22,448 nt of DNA from Nitratireductor sp. GTDB taxonomy: Bacteria; Pseudomonadota; Alphaproteobacteria; Rhizobiales; Rhizobiaceae. Positions 6,560 to 14,488 of this stretch are shown here, one piece after another. Numbering within the stretch: position 1 is the first letter of the stretch; each line of letters opens with the position of its first letter. The notes beneath the pieces are model-generated. The model saw nothing but the letters and a program-made list of their open reading frames with translations. It was not told where the DNA came from and did not search any database. A program made the position numbers and the translations under genes. The stretch lies in assembly GCA_020441735.1 (NCBI GenBank), contig JAGRLQ010000042.1, positions 1 to 22,448 of the forward strand. The letters are read 5' to 3'.

Positions 6560-7696
6560 ATGGCAAAGGCATATCCCTCGCCGCCGCACCCCAACGGGCG
6601 GCTGACCATCGATCTTGGCGCCATTGTTGCCAACTGGCAGAAGCTGCGCGGCAAGGCAGCCCACAAGCAGTGCGCCGCCGTGGTCAAGGCCGATGCCTAC
6701 GGACTGGGCACGCAGCCGGTGGCAAAGGCACTCTACAAGGCAGGCTGCCGGGATTTTTTCACCGCGACCATTGGCGAAGGTGTGCTGGTGCGGCAGGTTG
6801 CGCCGAAGGCCAGAATTCACATTTTCAACGGCTTCAACATCAAGGCGGAAGCCGAATACCGGCGTCATCAACTCACCCCGGTGATCAATTCGCCGCGCGG
6901 TATCAACAACTGGACGGTAAAGCAGCGGCGCGGCACCCGCCCTGCCCTGCATATCGATACCGGCATGAACCGGCTCGGACTCGGCAAGGAGGAGCTTGCC
7001 TGGCTTCTCTCCTCACCCGACCTGATGAAAAAGCTGAACCCGGAGCTGATCGTCAGCCACTTCGCCTGTGCCGACGATCCGGACCATCCGCTGAACGCCC
7101 GGCAGATTGAAGCCTTCGGTGCTGCCCGCAAGCATTTTCCCGATGCGCGTGCTTCGCTTGCCAATTCCGCCGGTGTGTTTCTCGGCAGAAAGGCGCATTT
7201 CGACCTGCTGAGGCCCGGCATTTCGCTTTATGGCGGCGATGCGGTCAACGACGTGAAAAACCCGATGAAGCCGGTGGTGCGGCTCGAAGGCCGTATCATC
7301 CAGATGAAACAGGTCGGGCGCGGAGAAAGTGTTGGCTATGGCGCGGCGGCGGTACTGAAACGCGACAGCAAAATCGCCGTCATCGGCATCGGCTATGCCG
7401 ACGGGTTGCACCGTCAGGCATCGGGCGCAGGAACCACGCTGCGCAACCACAAGATCGGAACGGGCGGCTCTGCCATGATCGACCGGCACCGCGCGCCGAT
7501 CCTCGGGCGCATTTCCATGGATCTGATGGCACTTGACGTAACCGACGTGCCGGAGCGCATTCTTGCCAAAACCGAATGGGTCGATCTGATCAACCGGCAG
7601 CTTCGCGTCGATGAACTGGCGGCGAGCGCCGGCACGATCGGCTATGAACTGCTGACCAGCCTCGGCCAACGCTATGAGCGCATCTACGTCGAATGA
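6560..7696 (+). CDS. alr: Alanine racemase
   Basis: This PLP-dependent enzyme interconverts L- and D-alanine and supplies D-Ala for peptidoglycan. The 378-residue product has the N-terminal TIM barrel with VVKADAYGLG, where Lys43 should bind PLP as an internal aldimine, then the substrate-side DTGMNRLGLG (133-142). The catalytic Tyr on the opposite side of PLP is retained (Tyr260 in ESVGYG), as is IGIGYADGLHR (276-285). The C-terminal beta domain contains GRISMDLMALDV. ATG 6560 has GGGAG (6548-6552) upstream; a TTG one codon earlier is a less likely start. It follows dnaB by 21 bp and precedes the ddl-type ligase by 38 bp, so one transcript could make D-Ala and then join it into the dipeptide. 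Confidence 0.96.
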   Translation: MAKAYPSPPHPNGRLTIDLGAIVANWQKLRGKAAHKQCAAVVKADAYGLGTQPVAKALYKAGCRDFFTATIGEGVLVRQVAPKARIHIFNGFNIKAEAEYRRHQLTPVINSPRGINNWTVKQRRGTRPALHIDTGMNRLGLGKEELAWLLSSPDLMKKLNPELIVSHFACADDPDHPLNARQIEAFGAARKHFPDARASLANSAGVFLGRKAHFDLLRPGISLYGGDAVNDVKNPMKPVVRLEGRIIQMKQVGRGESVGYGAAAVLKRDSKIAVIGIGYADGLHRQASGAGTTLRNHKIGTGGSAMIDRHRAPILGRISMDLMALDVTDVPERILAKTEWVDLINRQLRVDELAASAGTIGYELLTSLGQRYERIYVE

Positions 7697-7734
7697 TGCG
7701 GTGACACCTCCGGCCTTTCGCAGCATGGCATTGC

Positions 7735-8859
7735 ATGGCAGTCTGGCAATCTTCCGATCAACAGGACCAGCCGACCTTCATGCCTTCCTCACACGACAGA
7801 CTTCGCATCGGCGTGCTTTTCGGCGGACGCTCCGCCGAGCACGACGTCTCGGTGCTTTCAGCCACCAATGTAATGGCGGCGCTCGATCCGGCAAAATACG
7901 ATGCCGTGCCGATCTTCATCACCCGTGAAGGCAAATGGCTGCTGAGCGGCTATCGCGATGGCCTGCTCGAACAGCCCTCTGGCGGCACGGAGGTCTGTCT
8001 GATGCCGGGCGGTGAAGGGCGGATGATTGCGCTCGAGGCAGACGGCACTGCGCGCGAACTTGCAAAGCTCGATATCCTGTTTCCGGTGCTGCACGGATTG
8101 CCCGGCGAAGATGGATCAATACAGGGGCTAGCCGAGACCGCCTGCGTGCCGCTTGCCGGCTGCGGCATCCTTGGGTCGGCAACCGCGCTCGACAAGGACA
8201 TCGCCAAGCGGTTGCTGAACGAGGCGGGCATTCCCGCCGCCCGGTCGGTCACCATCCGGCAGAATGGCGTTCCGTCTTTTGATGCGGTGGAAGAAGCACT
8301 CGGGCTTCCGGTATTCATCAAGCCTGCCCGGCAGGGTTCTTCCGTGGGTGTCAGCAAGGTAACCGGTGAGACCGATTACTCTGCTGCGCTGGAAGAAGGC
8401 TTCAAATACGACCGTGTTCTGCTGGCGGAAGAATTCATCGAGGGCCGCGAGATCGAATGTGCGGTTATCGAGGACCCAGACGGAAGCCTGTTCGTTTCGC
8501 GGCCCGGGGAGATCGTGCCGGCGGAAAGCCACGGTTTCTACAGCTACGACGCGAAGTACATCGATGCGGACGGCGCCCTGCTGAAAGTTCCCGCAGAGCT
8601 GCCTGAGGCGGTTGAAGCCGATATCCGCGACACGGCGGCGGAGGCGTTCCGTGCGGTAGGCTGCGATGCCATGGCGCGGGTTGATTTCTTCCTGCGGAAA
8701 GACATGAGCTTCGTCGTCAACGAACTCAACACCATTCCCGGTTTCACCGACATCAGCATGTATTCGAAGGCGATGGCGGCGAGCGGCGTCAGCTATCCCG
8801 AGATCATCGACCGGCTGGTGGCGCACGGGCTTGCCCGCGCCGGGCGGCACCAGGGCTGA
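7735..8859 (+). CDS. ddl: D-alanine-D-alanine ligase (ATP-grasp)
   Basis: The enzyme joins two D-Ala molecules with ATP to make the terminal dipeptide of peptidoglycan precursors. Landmarks are RIGVLFGGRSAEHDVS at the N terminus, VLHGLPGEDGSIQG (118-131), the ATP-binding FIKPARQGSSVGVSK (194-208), the omega-loop GFYSYDAKY (267-275), and the Mg-binding ARVDFF and NELNTIPGFT (314-319 and 329-338). The long insertion before the centre and the total length (374) place it with DdlA-type rather than short DdlB-type ligases. Many Hyphomicrobiales also carry a ddlB in the dcw cluster, so this may be a second ligase paired with alr. The start is uncertain: ATG 7735 or ATG 7780 (MPSSHDRLRIGV), the latter closer to the family's usual beginning; neither has a strong ribosome binding site. 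It converges with the MFS gene, 11 bp apart. Confidence 0.93.
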   Translation: MAVWQSSDQQDQPTFMPSSHDRLRIGVLFGGRSAEHDVSVLSATNVMAALDPAKYDAVPIFITREGKWLLSGYRDGLLEQPSGGTEVCLMPGGEGRMIALEADGTARELAKLDILFPVLHGLPGEDGSIQGLAETACVPLAGCGILGSATALDKDIAKRLLNEAGIPAARSVTIRQNGVPSFDAVEEALGLPVFIKPARQGSSVGVSKVTGETDYSAALEEGFKYDRVLLAEEFIEGREIECAVIEDPDGSLFVSRPGEIVPAESHGFYSYDAKYIDADGALLKVPAELPEAVEADIRDTAAEAFRAVGCDAMARVDFFLRKDMSFVVNELNTIPGFTDISMYSKAMAASGVSYPEIIDRLVAHGLARAGRHQG

Positions 8860-8870
8860 TCTCAACCAAG

Positions 8871-10052
8871 TCAGGCCTGTCTTGGGCGTGTGAGCCACAG
8901 CATCGCAAACAGAACCATCCCCGCGACGAGAAATGTCCGCCGCATGCCGTTGGCGATATCTTGTGAAGCGGTGTGCTGCAGTTCGTCCGCTGCCACACCG
9001 GAGGCAAACAGGGCCGACATGACCACCGCACCCAGAACAAGCCCGAGGTTCCTAGAAAAACCGAGCAGGCCGGAAACCGTTCCCTTTCTTTCCCCGGGAA
9101 CGCCCTCCATCACCGCAGTATTGTTCGCCGCCTGAAACAGCTGATAGCCGGGCGTCAGGATGGCGATGGCGGCAAGGTAACCCGCCACGCCGAAATGCTC
9201 CGGCAGGAAGGCAAGCGCGAAAGCACCCGCCGTCATGGCTGCAAGTCCGAGCGCGCTGACCTGCTGCGCGCTCCAGCGATCGACCAGCCTGCCCGATGGA
9301 ACGCCGCTCAAAATGGAGATGACAGGCCCCACCGACATCACGAAGCCGACTGTGGCGGCACCAAGCTCAAGTGCGATGCCGAGAAAGAAAGGGCCGACAA
9401 TCAGGGTCGTCATCATCACCGCAGCAACACACAGATTTGCCGCCAGCCTCGGCACAAGGCCGAAATTGCGCAGGGATGCAAGGCGCACGCCTGCAAGGCT
9501 TGCCGGGCCTCCGCCTGCGGGCAGGAATCGCAGCCCCATACCAAGTGCCAGCAGCCCAAGGGGAACCAGAACAAGAAACACGCCGCGCCAATCCGCCAGC
9601 GAGATCAGAATACCGCCCAGGGAAGGTCCGGCGGCAGTTCCGATGGCAGACATCGTTCCCAACAGGCCCATTGCCGTGCCAACCCTTTTCCCGTCGGCGG
9701 TTTCGCTCACCAGCGCGATCGTGACCGTCATGAGGAATGACGCGCCTGTACCCTGAAAGGCTCTTGCCGCGATCAGGATCCACAGGTTCGGCGCGACGGC
9801 ACAGGCGAGCGATGCCAGTGTAAAGAGCCCGATGCCAAAGAGCAGCATGGTCCTGAGACCAAACCGGTCACCGAGATGACCGCCGGCCACGGCCATCACC
9901 GTGAGGGGGAGAAGGTATGCCGTGACGACCCATTGCACACCGGCAATGGACTGCGACATGCTAAGCGCAATCGCCGGCAGGGCGATGTTGGCGATGCTGG
10001 TTCCCATGGAAGCCAGAAGCATTGAAAGTGCGAGAGTCCAGATGGCGCCCAT
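8871..10052 (-). CDS. MFS efflux transporter (DHA2-like)
   Basis: This 393-residue polytopic membrane protein has about 12 hydrophobic segments. The first helix region ASMGTSIANIALPAIA resembles the drug/proton antiporter signature, followed by the MFS loop motif GGHLGDRFGLRTMLLFG and the ARAFQGTGASFL segment, with the second-half loop SGRLVDRW. I infer proton-driven export of a small toxic compound; the substrate cannot be read from sequence. The true start is most likely ATG at 10052 (MGAIWTLALSML), preceded by AAGGAA. A longer frame from 10103 would begin upstream of the expected transcription start of the MerR-type promoter (10089-10119). It is divergent from and probably controlled by the adjacent MerR gene. 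Its location between ddl and radA interrupts the usual alr-radA adjacency, suggesting insertion of a small cassette. Confidence 0.9.
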   Translation of the reverse strand: MGAIWTLALSMLLASMGTSIANIALPAIALSMSQSIAGVQWVVTAYLLPLTVMAVAGGHLGDRFGLRTMLLFGIGLFTLASLACAVAPNLWILIAARAFQGTGASFLMTVTIALVSETADGKRVGTAMGLLGTMSAIGTAAGPSLGGILISLADWRGVFLVLVPLGLLALGMGLRFLPAGGGPASLAGVRLASLRNFGLVPRLAANLCVAAVMMTTLIVGPFFLGIALELGAATVGFVMSVGPVISILSGVPSGRLVDRWSAQQVSALGLAAMTAGAFALAFLPEHFGVAGYLAAIAILTPGYQLFQAANNTAVMEGVPGERKGTVSGLLGFSRNLGLVLGAVVMSALFASGVAADELQHTASQDIANGMRRTFLVAGMVLFAMLWLTRPRQA

Positions 10053-10088
10053 GGCCTGTTTTCCTTGCAAAAATCGAATGTCGACGGT

Positions 10089-10119
10089 AGCGTACAACTT
10101 CAAGTAAACTTGAGGTCAA
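10089..10119 (-). promoter_or_regulatory. MerR-type promoter with 19-bp spacer and dyad operator
   Basis: Read on the minus strand, a -35 TTGACC (10114-10119) and a -10 TACGCT (10089-10094) are separated by exactly 19 bp. The spacer carries the dyad CCTCAAGT-TT-ACTTGAAG (one mismatch). An overlong spacer bearing a dyad is the hallmark of MerR-family-activated promoters, in which the regulator distorts the DNA to realign the two elements. It points at the MFS gene and also lies immediately upstream of the merR-type gene, allowing autoregulation. The dyad closely resembles SoxR-type sites. Confidence 0.85.
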
Positions 10120-10121
10120 GC

Positions 10122-10538
10122 ATGAAATTTCTGGACATCGGAGAGGTGGCGGAGAAGGCCGGCGTGCCGCCATCGACACTGCGCTATTATGAGGAAATCG
10201 GATTGATCACCTCAGCAGGCCGCAAGGGGCTGCGTCGGCAGTTTTCCGCCGACGTGGTGTTGCAGCTTGCGCTGATCGAAATGGGCAAGGTGGCCGGATT
10301 CTCGCTGGACGAGATTGTCTCCATGTTTGGCAGTGACGGAAAGGGCGATGTTCCCCGCGCGCCATTACACCGAAAGGCAGACGAGTTGGACCGGCAAATC
10401 CGCCGGATGAAGACGCTGCGCGACCTGCTGCGCCATGTGGCGGAGTGTCCGGCACCCTCACACCTGGAGTGCCCGACCTTCCGCCGGCTTGTCGAACTGG
10501 CCTCCCGCCATGGCCGCTCGGCTCGAAAACAGGTGTAG
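10122..10538 (+). CDS. MerR family transcriptional regulator with CX7C loop
   Basis: The 138-residue product starts MKFLDIGEVAEKAGVPPSTLRYYEEIGLI, the standard MerR winged helix-turn-helix, followed by the wing (GRKGLRRQFSADV) and a long dimerisation helix (about 80-108, HRKADELDRQIRRMKTLRDLL). Near the C terminus are two Cys spaced CX7C (C-PAPSHLE-C), the spacing of the metal-binding loop of CueR-like copper sensors. The SoxR [2Fe-2S] four-Cys pattern is absent. I infer a thiol- or soft-metal-responsive activator. ATG 10122 has GAGG a few bases upstream, inside the shared operator region; an in-frame ATG at 10065 would start within the divergent promoter and is rejected. The partner is almost certainly the divergent MFS gene. 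Ligand identity is not established. Confidence 0.92.
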   Translation: MKFLDIGEVAEKAGVPPSTLRYYEEIGLITSAGRKGLRRQFSADVVLQLALIEMGKVAGFSLDEIVSMFGSDGKGDVPRAPLHRKADELDRQIRRMKTLRDLLRHVAECPAPSHLECPTFRRLVELASRHGRSARKQV

Positions 10539-10575
10539 AAGCCGCCGCGATGCCGCGAGAACTGCTGCCTGCATC

Positions 10576-10604
10576 TTGCAAAGCAGTGAAAATGCGAATA
10601 GAAC
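10576..10604 (+). promoter_or_regulatory. Candidate sigma-70 promoter upstream of radA
   Basis: TTGCAA (10576-10581) and TAGAAC (10599-10604) are 17 bp apart, ending 36 bp before the radA start. It is a motif match only, but it would give radA its own promoter independent of the merR-type gene. Confidence 0.4.
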
Positions 10605-10640
10605 GTAACATGAACATCATGCGAGCGGCGGCGGGGAAGC

Positions 10641-12062
10641 ATGGCCAAATCGAAATCGCAATTTGTCTGCCAGTCCTGCGGCAGCACCTCACCGCGCTGG
10701 TCGGGACGGTGCGATGCCTGCGGGGAATGGAACACGCTGGTCGAGGAGCGCGGCGAGAGCGGCGTGGGGGCAACGCCAGCCGCACGCCGCATGGAAACAG
10801 GCCACGCCGTCGAACTGGTGGCGCTTGCCGGAGATACCCAGGAAGCACCACGCCTTGCCTCCGGCATTGCCGAACTCGACCGGGTAACCGGCGGCGGCTT
10901 CGTTCCCGGCTCCGCCCTGCTGGTGGGCGGCGATCCCGGCATCGGCAAGTCGACCCTTCTGACCCAGGCTGCCGCAGCCCTTGCCAAGGGCGGCCATGCG
11001 GTTGTCTATGTTTCCGGCGAGGAGGCGGTGGCGCAGGTCCGGCTGCGGGCAAGGCGCCTTGCGGCAGTCGAGGAAAATATCGGCCTTGCTGCGGAGACCA
11101 GCGTCGAGAACATCCTCGCCACGCTAAAAGCGGGTGAACCCCCTGCCCTGCTGATCATCGATTCAATCCAGACGCTGTGGACCGACAGTGTCGAATCGGC
11201 GCCCGGCTCCGTCACCCAGGTACGCGCTTCGGCGCAGGCACTGATCCGCTATGCCAAGCGGCACGGCACCATCCTGGTGCTGGTCGGCCATGTCACCAAG
11301 GATGGCCAGATAGCCGGTCCCCGCGTCGTTGAGCACATGGTCGATGCGGTGCTCTATTTCGAGGGCGAAGGCGGGCATCATTTCCGCATTCTGAGAACCG
11401 TGAAGAACCGTTTCGGGCCGACGGACGAAATCGGCGTGTTCGAGATGTCCGATGGCGGCTTGAAAGAGGTCGAAAACCCGTCCGAGCTTTTCCTCGGAGA
11501 GCGCAATGCCAATGCGCCGGGGGCTGCCGTCTTTGCCGGCATGGAGGGTACGCGCCCGGTACTGGTGGAAATCCAGGCACTGGTTGCACCCTCCTCGCTC
11601 GCAACGCCGCGGCGCGCCGTGGTCGGCTGGGACAATTCGAGGCTCGCCATGGTGCTCGCGGTACTTGAAGCCCATTGCGGGGTCAGGCTCGGCCAGCATG
11701 ACGTCTATCTCAATGTCGCGGGTGGTTACCGGATCATGGAGCCTGCTGCCGACCTTGCCGTTTCCGCCGCACTGATCTCCTCGCTTGCCGGTGTGGCGCT
11801 GCCGGTCCAGAGCGTCTATTTCGGCGAAATCAGCCTGTCAGGCGCGACACGGCCGGTTTCCCATGCCGCGGCCCGGCTGAAAGAGGCTGAAAAGCTCGGT
11901 TTCGGGCGGGCGATTCTCCCGGCGGGCAGCACCGCCCGCAACAACGGCAAGACCAGGGCTACCCCGCCCAGCGGGCTGGAACTGGTCGAAATCAGCGAAC
12001 TTGCCGATCTGGCCGGGCGCATTCTTGCCAGGGCAACGCCCTCTCCGGCAGACATCGATTGA
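10641..12062 (+). CDS. radA: DNA repair protein RadA
   Basis: RadA is a RecA-related, DnaB-type ATPase that promotes branch migration during recombinational repair. The 473-residue product has the N-terminal C4 zinc finger (Cys10, Cys13, Cys24, Cys27), Walker A GDPGIGKST (97-105), the Walker B strand ALLIIDSIQT (170-179), the RadA-specific KNRFG motif (256-260), and a C-terminal Lon-protease-like domain with LNVAGGYRIMEPAADLAV. Length and order are full for the family. GGGGAAG upstream supports ATG 10641. It lies in the conserved Hyphomicrobiales order upstream of cvpA and purF; here the ddl/MFS/MerR genes separate it from alr. Confidence 0.97.
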   Translation: MAKSKSQFVCQSCGSTSPRWSGRCDACGEWNTLVEERGESGVGATPAARRMETGHAVELVALAGDTQEAPRLASGIAELDRVTGGGFVPGSALLVGGDPGIGKSTLLTQAAAALAKGGHAVVYVSGEEAVAQVRLRARRLAAVEENIGLAAETSVENILATLKAGEPPALLIIDSIQTLWTDSVESAPGSVTQVRASAQALIRYAKRHGTILVLVGHVTKDGQIAGPRVVEHMVDAVLYFEGEGGHHFRILRTVKNRFGPTDEIGVFEMSDGGLKEVENPSELFLGERNANAPGAAVFAGMEGTRPVLVEIQALVAPSSLATPRRAVVGWDNSRLAMVLAVLEAHCGVRLGQHDVYLNVAGGYRIMEPAADLAVSAALISSLAGVALPVQSVYFGEISLSGATRPVSHAAARLKEAEKLGFGRAILPAGSTARNNGKTRATPPSGLELVEISELADLAGRILARATPSPADID

Positions 12063-12361
12063 TCCAGATCCCAAGGTTTTCACAGCCTTGCACCATTGCC
12101 CAGGTGCCTGAAAATCCGGATATCCAAAGCCCTTTTAACTAGATCGTTTCACGTTTCGATAGAAACGGGACAACGATTTATCCGTTGATTTGGTTACGCA
12201 TTCAGGTTTTCCCAATTCCGTCAAAACCTGAATTGCTCTAAAGTGTTATTGGCGATTGATTTTTCGCCTTTAACGCGGCATTAGTCGCGCAACGGGCCGC
12301 CGTGGCGGGCGCGTTCTTGCAGCTATTGCACAACGCTGTGTCCGGGTCCTGAGGGAATGCA
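12063..12361. other. radA-cvpA intergenic region
   Basis: This 299-bp gap is more AT-rich than its surroundings and holds a two-hairpin repeat-like element (12139-12243). No coding sequence is convincing. A weak promoter-like pair, TTGATT near 12256 and CATTAG about 17 bp later, could serve cvpA. The cvpA ribosome binding site is GAGGGA at 12351-12356. Confidence 0.5.
12139..12243. repeat. Rhizobiales-type palindromic intergenic repeat (RIME-like)
   Basis: Two adjacent hairpins make up the element. The first is CGTTTC-GATA-GAAACG (12152-12167), flanked by ATCGTT/AACGAT (12143-12148 and 12172-12177). The second is a perfect 11-bp repeat, ATTCAGGTTTT (12200-12210) and AAAACCTGAAT (12223-12233). 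The opening AGATCGTTTCACGTTTCGAT and closing GAATTGCTCTAAA resemble the ends of dispersed intergenic mosaic elements common in Rhizobium, Mesorhizobium and Brucella relatives. Family assignment is from memory of such sequences and needs a genome-wide copy count. Confidence 0.5.
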
Positions 12362-12916
12362 ATGATTACTCTGTTTGACGGTGTGCTGATCGGGTTGATG
12401 CTGGTCTCCGGCCTGCTTGCCATGATCCGCGGCTTTTCACGCGAAGTGCTTTCGGTTGCTTCCTGGGTGGTTGCCGCTCTTGCAGCACTTTACTTCTACA
12501 AGTCGCTGTCGCCGTTTGCCTACAACTACACCAAGTCGATTTCCGACAGCCAGACGGTCGCCGATATCGCTGCTGCCGCCGGAATCTTCATCATCGCGCT
12601 GATTGTCGTCAGCGTTATCACGATGAAGATCGCCGATTTCATCGTCGACTCCAAGATCGGCCCGCTCGACCGCACGCTCGGTTTTGTCTTCGGCGCCGTG
12701 CGCGGTGCGCTGCTGGTTGTTGTCGGGCTGCTGTTTTTCAACTGGCTGGTGCCGGAAAACCAGCCAGGCTGGGTAGCCAACGCCAAGTCCAAGCCGATGC
12801 TCGAATCGATCGGTGAAGGCCTTGTCGAACTGCTGCCCGACGATCCGGAAAAATCGATCATCGACCGCCTGAAGCCGCAGGATGGCGCCGGCGGCGAAGA
12901 AGAAACCAACAGCTGA
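12362..12916 (+). CDS. cvpA: CvpA family inner-membrane protein
   Basis: The 184-residue product is a CvpA-type integral membrane protein with about four hydrophobic segments, near residues 1-20 (LFDGVLIGLMLVSGLLAMIRG), 28-45, 67-88 and 112-130. The family signature is visible: RGFSREVLSVASWVVAALAAL at the start and GPLDRTLGFVFGAVRGALLV in the middle. The C-terminal 50 residues are polar and cytoplasmic or disordered. CvpA is required for colicin V production in E. coli and sits next to purF in many proteobacteria; its molecular role is unresolved. It lies 52 bp upstream of purF, so co-transcription is likely. ATG 12362 follows a GAGGGA ribosome binding site. Confidence 0.94.
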   Translation: MITLFDGVLIGLMLVSGLLAMIRGFSREVLSVASWVVAALAALYFYKSLSPFAYNYTKSISDSQTVADIAAAAGIFIIALIVVSVITMKIADFIVDSKIGPLDRTLGFVFGAVRGALLVVVGLLFFNWLVPENQPGWVANAKSKPMLESIGEGLVELLPDDPEKSIIDRLKPQDGAGGEEETNS

Positions 12917-12936
12917 TCCGCCGATTTGCGGATCAG
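12913..12936 (+). promoter_or_regulatory. Hairpin at the cvpA stop, upstream of purF
   Basis: A perfect 9-bp stem (CTGATCCGC 12913-12921, GCGGATCAG 12928-12936) with a six-base loop contains the cvpA stop codon. It has no T-run, so it is more likely an mRNA-stability or processing structure than a terminator. It lies 32 bp before the purF start. Confidence 0.45.
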
Positions 12937-12968
12937 ATCGAAACCCGCAACGCAAAGACAGGACAGCC

Positions 12969-14441
12969 ATGGCTTTCGCTTCCAACTCCCCCCTGGAAGA
13001 TGATGACACGCTTCACGAGGAATGCGGCGTCTTCGGTATTTTCGGCCATCAGGATGCCGCGGCACTGACGACACTTGGCCTTCACTCCCTGCAGCACCGC
13101 GGCCAGGAAGCCGCAGGCATCGTCACCTATGACGGCAAGCAGTTCTTCGCCGAGCGTCATCGCGGCCTGATCGGCGATGCCTTCACCAAGCCCGACGTAC
13201 TGGAACGCCTCAAGGGCTCGCGCGCCATCGGCCACAACCGCTATTCGACCACTGGCGGCGACGAGATGCGCAATGTCCAGCCCTTCTTTGCCGAATTCGC
13301 CGGTGGCGGGTTTGCGGTCGCGCATAACGGCAACCTGACCAATGCGCTCACCCTGCGCCGCCAGTTGCAGCGCGATGGCGCGATTTTCCATTCGACATCC
13401 GACACCGAAGTCATCCTGCACCTCATCGCCATGGGCAAGGCTGCCAGTTTCGAGGAGAAGCTCACCGATGCGATCCGCCAGCTCGAGGGCGCCTTCTCGC
13501 TGGTCGGCATCACCAACAAGAAGCTGATCGGCTGCCGCGATCCGCTCGGTGTGCGCCCGCTGGTGCTGGGCGACCTCGACGGCGCCTACATCCTGGCGTC
13601 GGAAACCTGCGCGCTCGACATCATCGGCGCGCGCTATGTGCGGGACATCAACCCCGGCGAAATGGTGATCGTTACCGACAAGGGAATTACCTCGGTCTAC
13701 CCGTTCGAAAAGACCGGCAACCGGTTCTGCATTTTCGAATATGTCTATTTCGCCCGGCCCGATTCCACCATGGCGGGCCGCAACGTCTATGATGTGCGCA
13801 AGCAGATCGGCGTTGAACTGGCCAATGAAGCGCCTGCGGAAGCCGATTTCGTCGTGCCGGTTCCCGATTCAGGCGTGCCGGCGGCCATCGGCTTCGCCCA
13901 GGGCGCGGGACTGCCCTTCGAACTCGGCATTATCCGCAACCATTATGTCGGTCGCACCTTCATCCAGCCCACCGATGCAATCCGACATATGGGCGTCAAG
14001 CTGAAGCACAATGCCAACCAGCGCATGATCGAGGGCAAACGCGTCATTCTGGTGGATGATTCCATCGTGCGCGGCACGACCTCGAAAAAGATCGTGCAGA
14101 TGGTGCGCGAGGCAGGCGCTTCGGAAGTACATATGCGCATCGCCAGCCCGCCCACGGCCTCGCCCTGCTATTACGGCGTCGATACACCGGAACGCCAGAA
14201 ACTGCTGGCCTCGCGCATGAGTGTCGAAGAGATGGCGGAATTCATCCGGGTCGACTCGCTTGCCTTCATCTCGCTCGACGGGCTTTACCGGGCAGCCGGC
14301 GAGGCAAAGCGCAACAGCGAAGCACCGCAATTCTGCGATGCCTGTTTCTCGCGGGAATATCCAACCGACCTGACCGATCACAATCTCGGCGATGGCAAGA
14401 ATTCCAACATTTCCCTGCTGGCCGAGCGCCAAGGGCGCTGA
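12969..14441 (+). CDS. purF: Amidophosphoribosyltransferase (glutamine PRPP amidotransferase)
   Basis: PurF performs the first committed step of purine synthesis: PRPP plus glutamine gives 5-phosphoribosylamine. The 490-residue product has the Ntn glutaminase domain, with the nucleophile Cys19 (ECGVFGIFGH) exposed after removal of an 18-residue propeptide, the NRYSTTGG loop (90-97) and AHNGNLTN. The phosphoribosyltransferase domain has the PRPP loop VILVDDSIVRGTTS (359-372). Four Cys at 254, 400, 456 and 459 match the pattern of the Bacillus-type enzyme, which carries a structural [4Fe-4S] cluster; the E. coli enzyme lacks them. ACAGGACAG upstream supports ATG 12969; an in-frame ATG at 12882 lies inside cvpA. 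Feedback inhibition by purine nucleotides is expected from the family. Confidence 0.98.
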   Translation: MAFASNSPLEDDDTLHEECGVFGIFGHQDAAALTTLGLHSLQHRGQEAAGIVTYDGKQFFAERHRGLIGDAFTKPDVLERLKGSRAIGHNRYSTTGGDEMRNVQPFFAEFAGGGFAVAHNGNLTNALTLRRQLQRDGAIFHSTSDTEVILHLIAMGKAASFEEKLTDAIRQLEGAFSLVGITNKKLIGCRDPLGVRPLVLGDLDGAYILASETCALDIIGARYVRDINPGEMVIVTDKGITSVYPFEKTGNRFCIFEYVYFARPDSTMAGRNVYDVRKQIGVELANEAPAEADFVVPVPDSGVPAAIGFAQGAGLPFELGIIRNHYVGRTFIQPTDAIRHMGVKLKHNANQRMIEGKRVILVDDSIVRGTTSKKIVQMVREAGASEVHMRIASPPTASPCYYGVDTPERQKLLASRMSVEEMAEFIRVDSLAFISLDGLYRAAGEAKRNSEAPQFCDACFSREYPTDLTDHNLGDGKNSNISLLAERQGR

Positions 14442-14461
14442 GTACGGGGCGCTGAATACGG
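14434..14461 (+). repeat. Tandem 14-bp duplication across the purF stop codon
   Basis: GGCGCTGAGTACGG (14434-14447) and GGCGCTGAATACGG (14448-14461) are adjacent copies differing by one base, with a decayed third copy after them. The first copy contains the purF stop TGA (14439-14441). Confidence 0.75.
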
Positions 14462-14488
14462 GACGCCGGGCAACGGGAAATTTAGTTC

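Noticed and set aside
10053..10103. Longer N terminus for the MFS transporter
   Set aside because: The start would precede the transcription start predicted from the MerR-type promoter; ATG 10052 has AAGGAA upstream and matches the first membrane helix.
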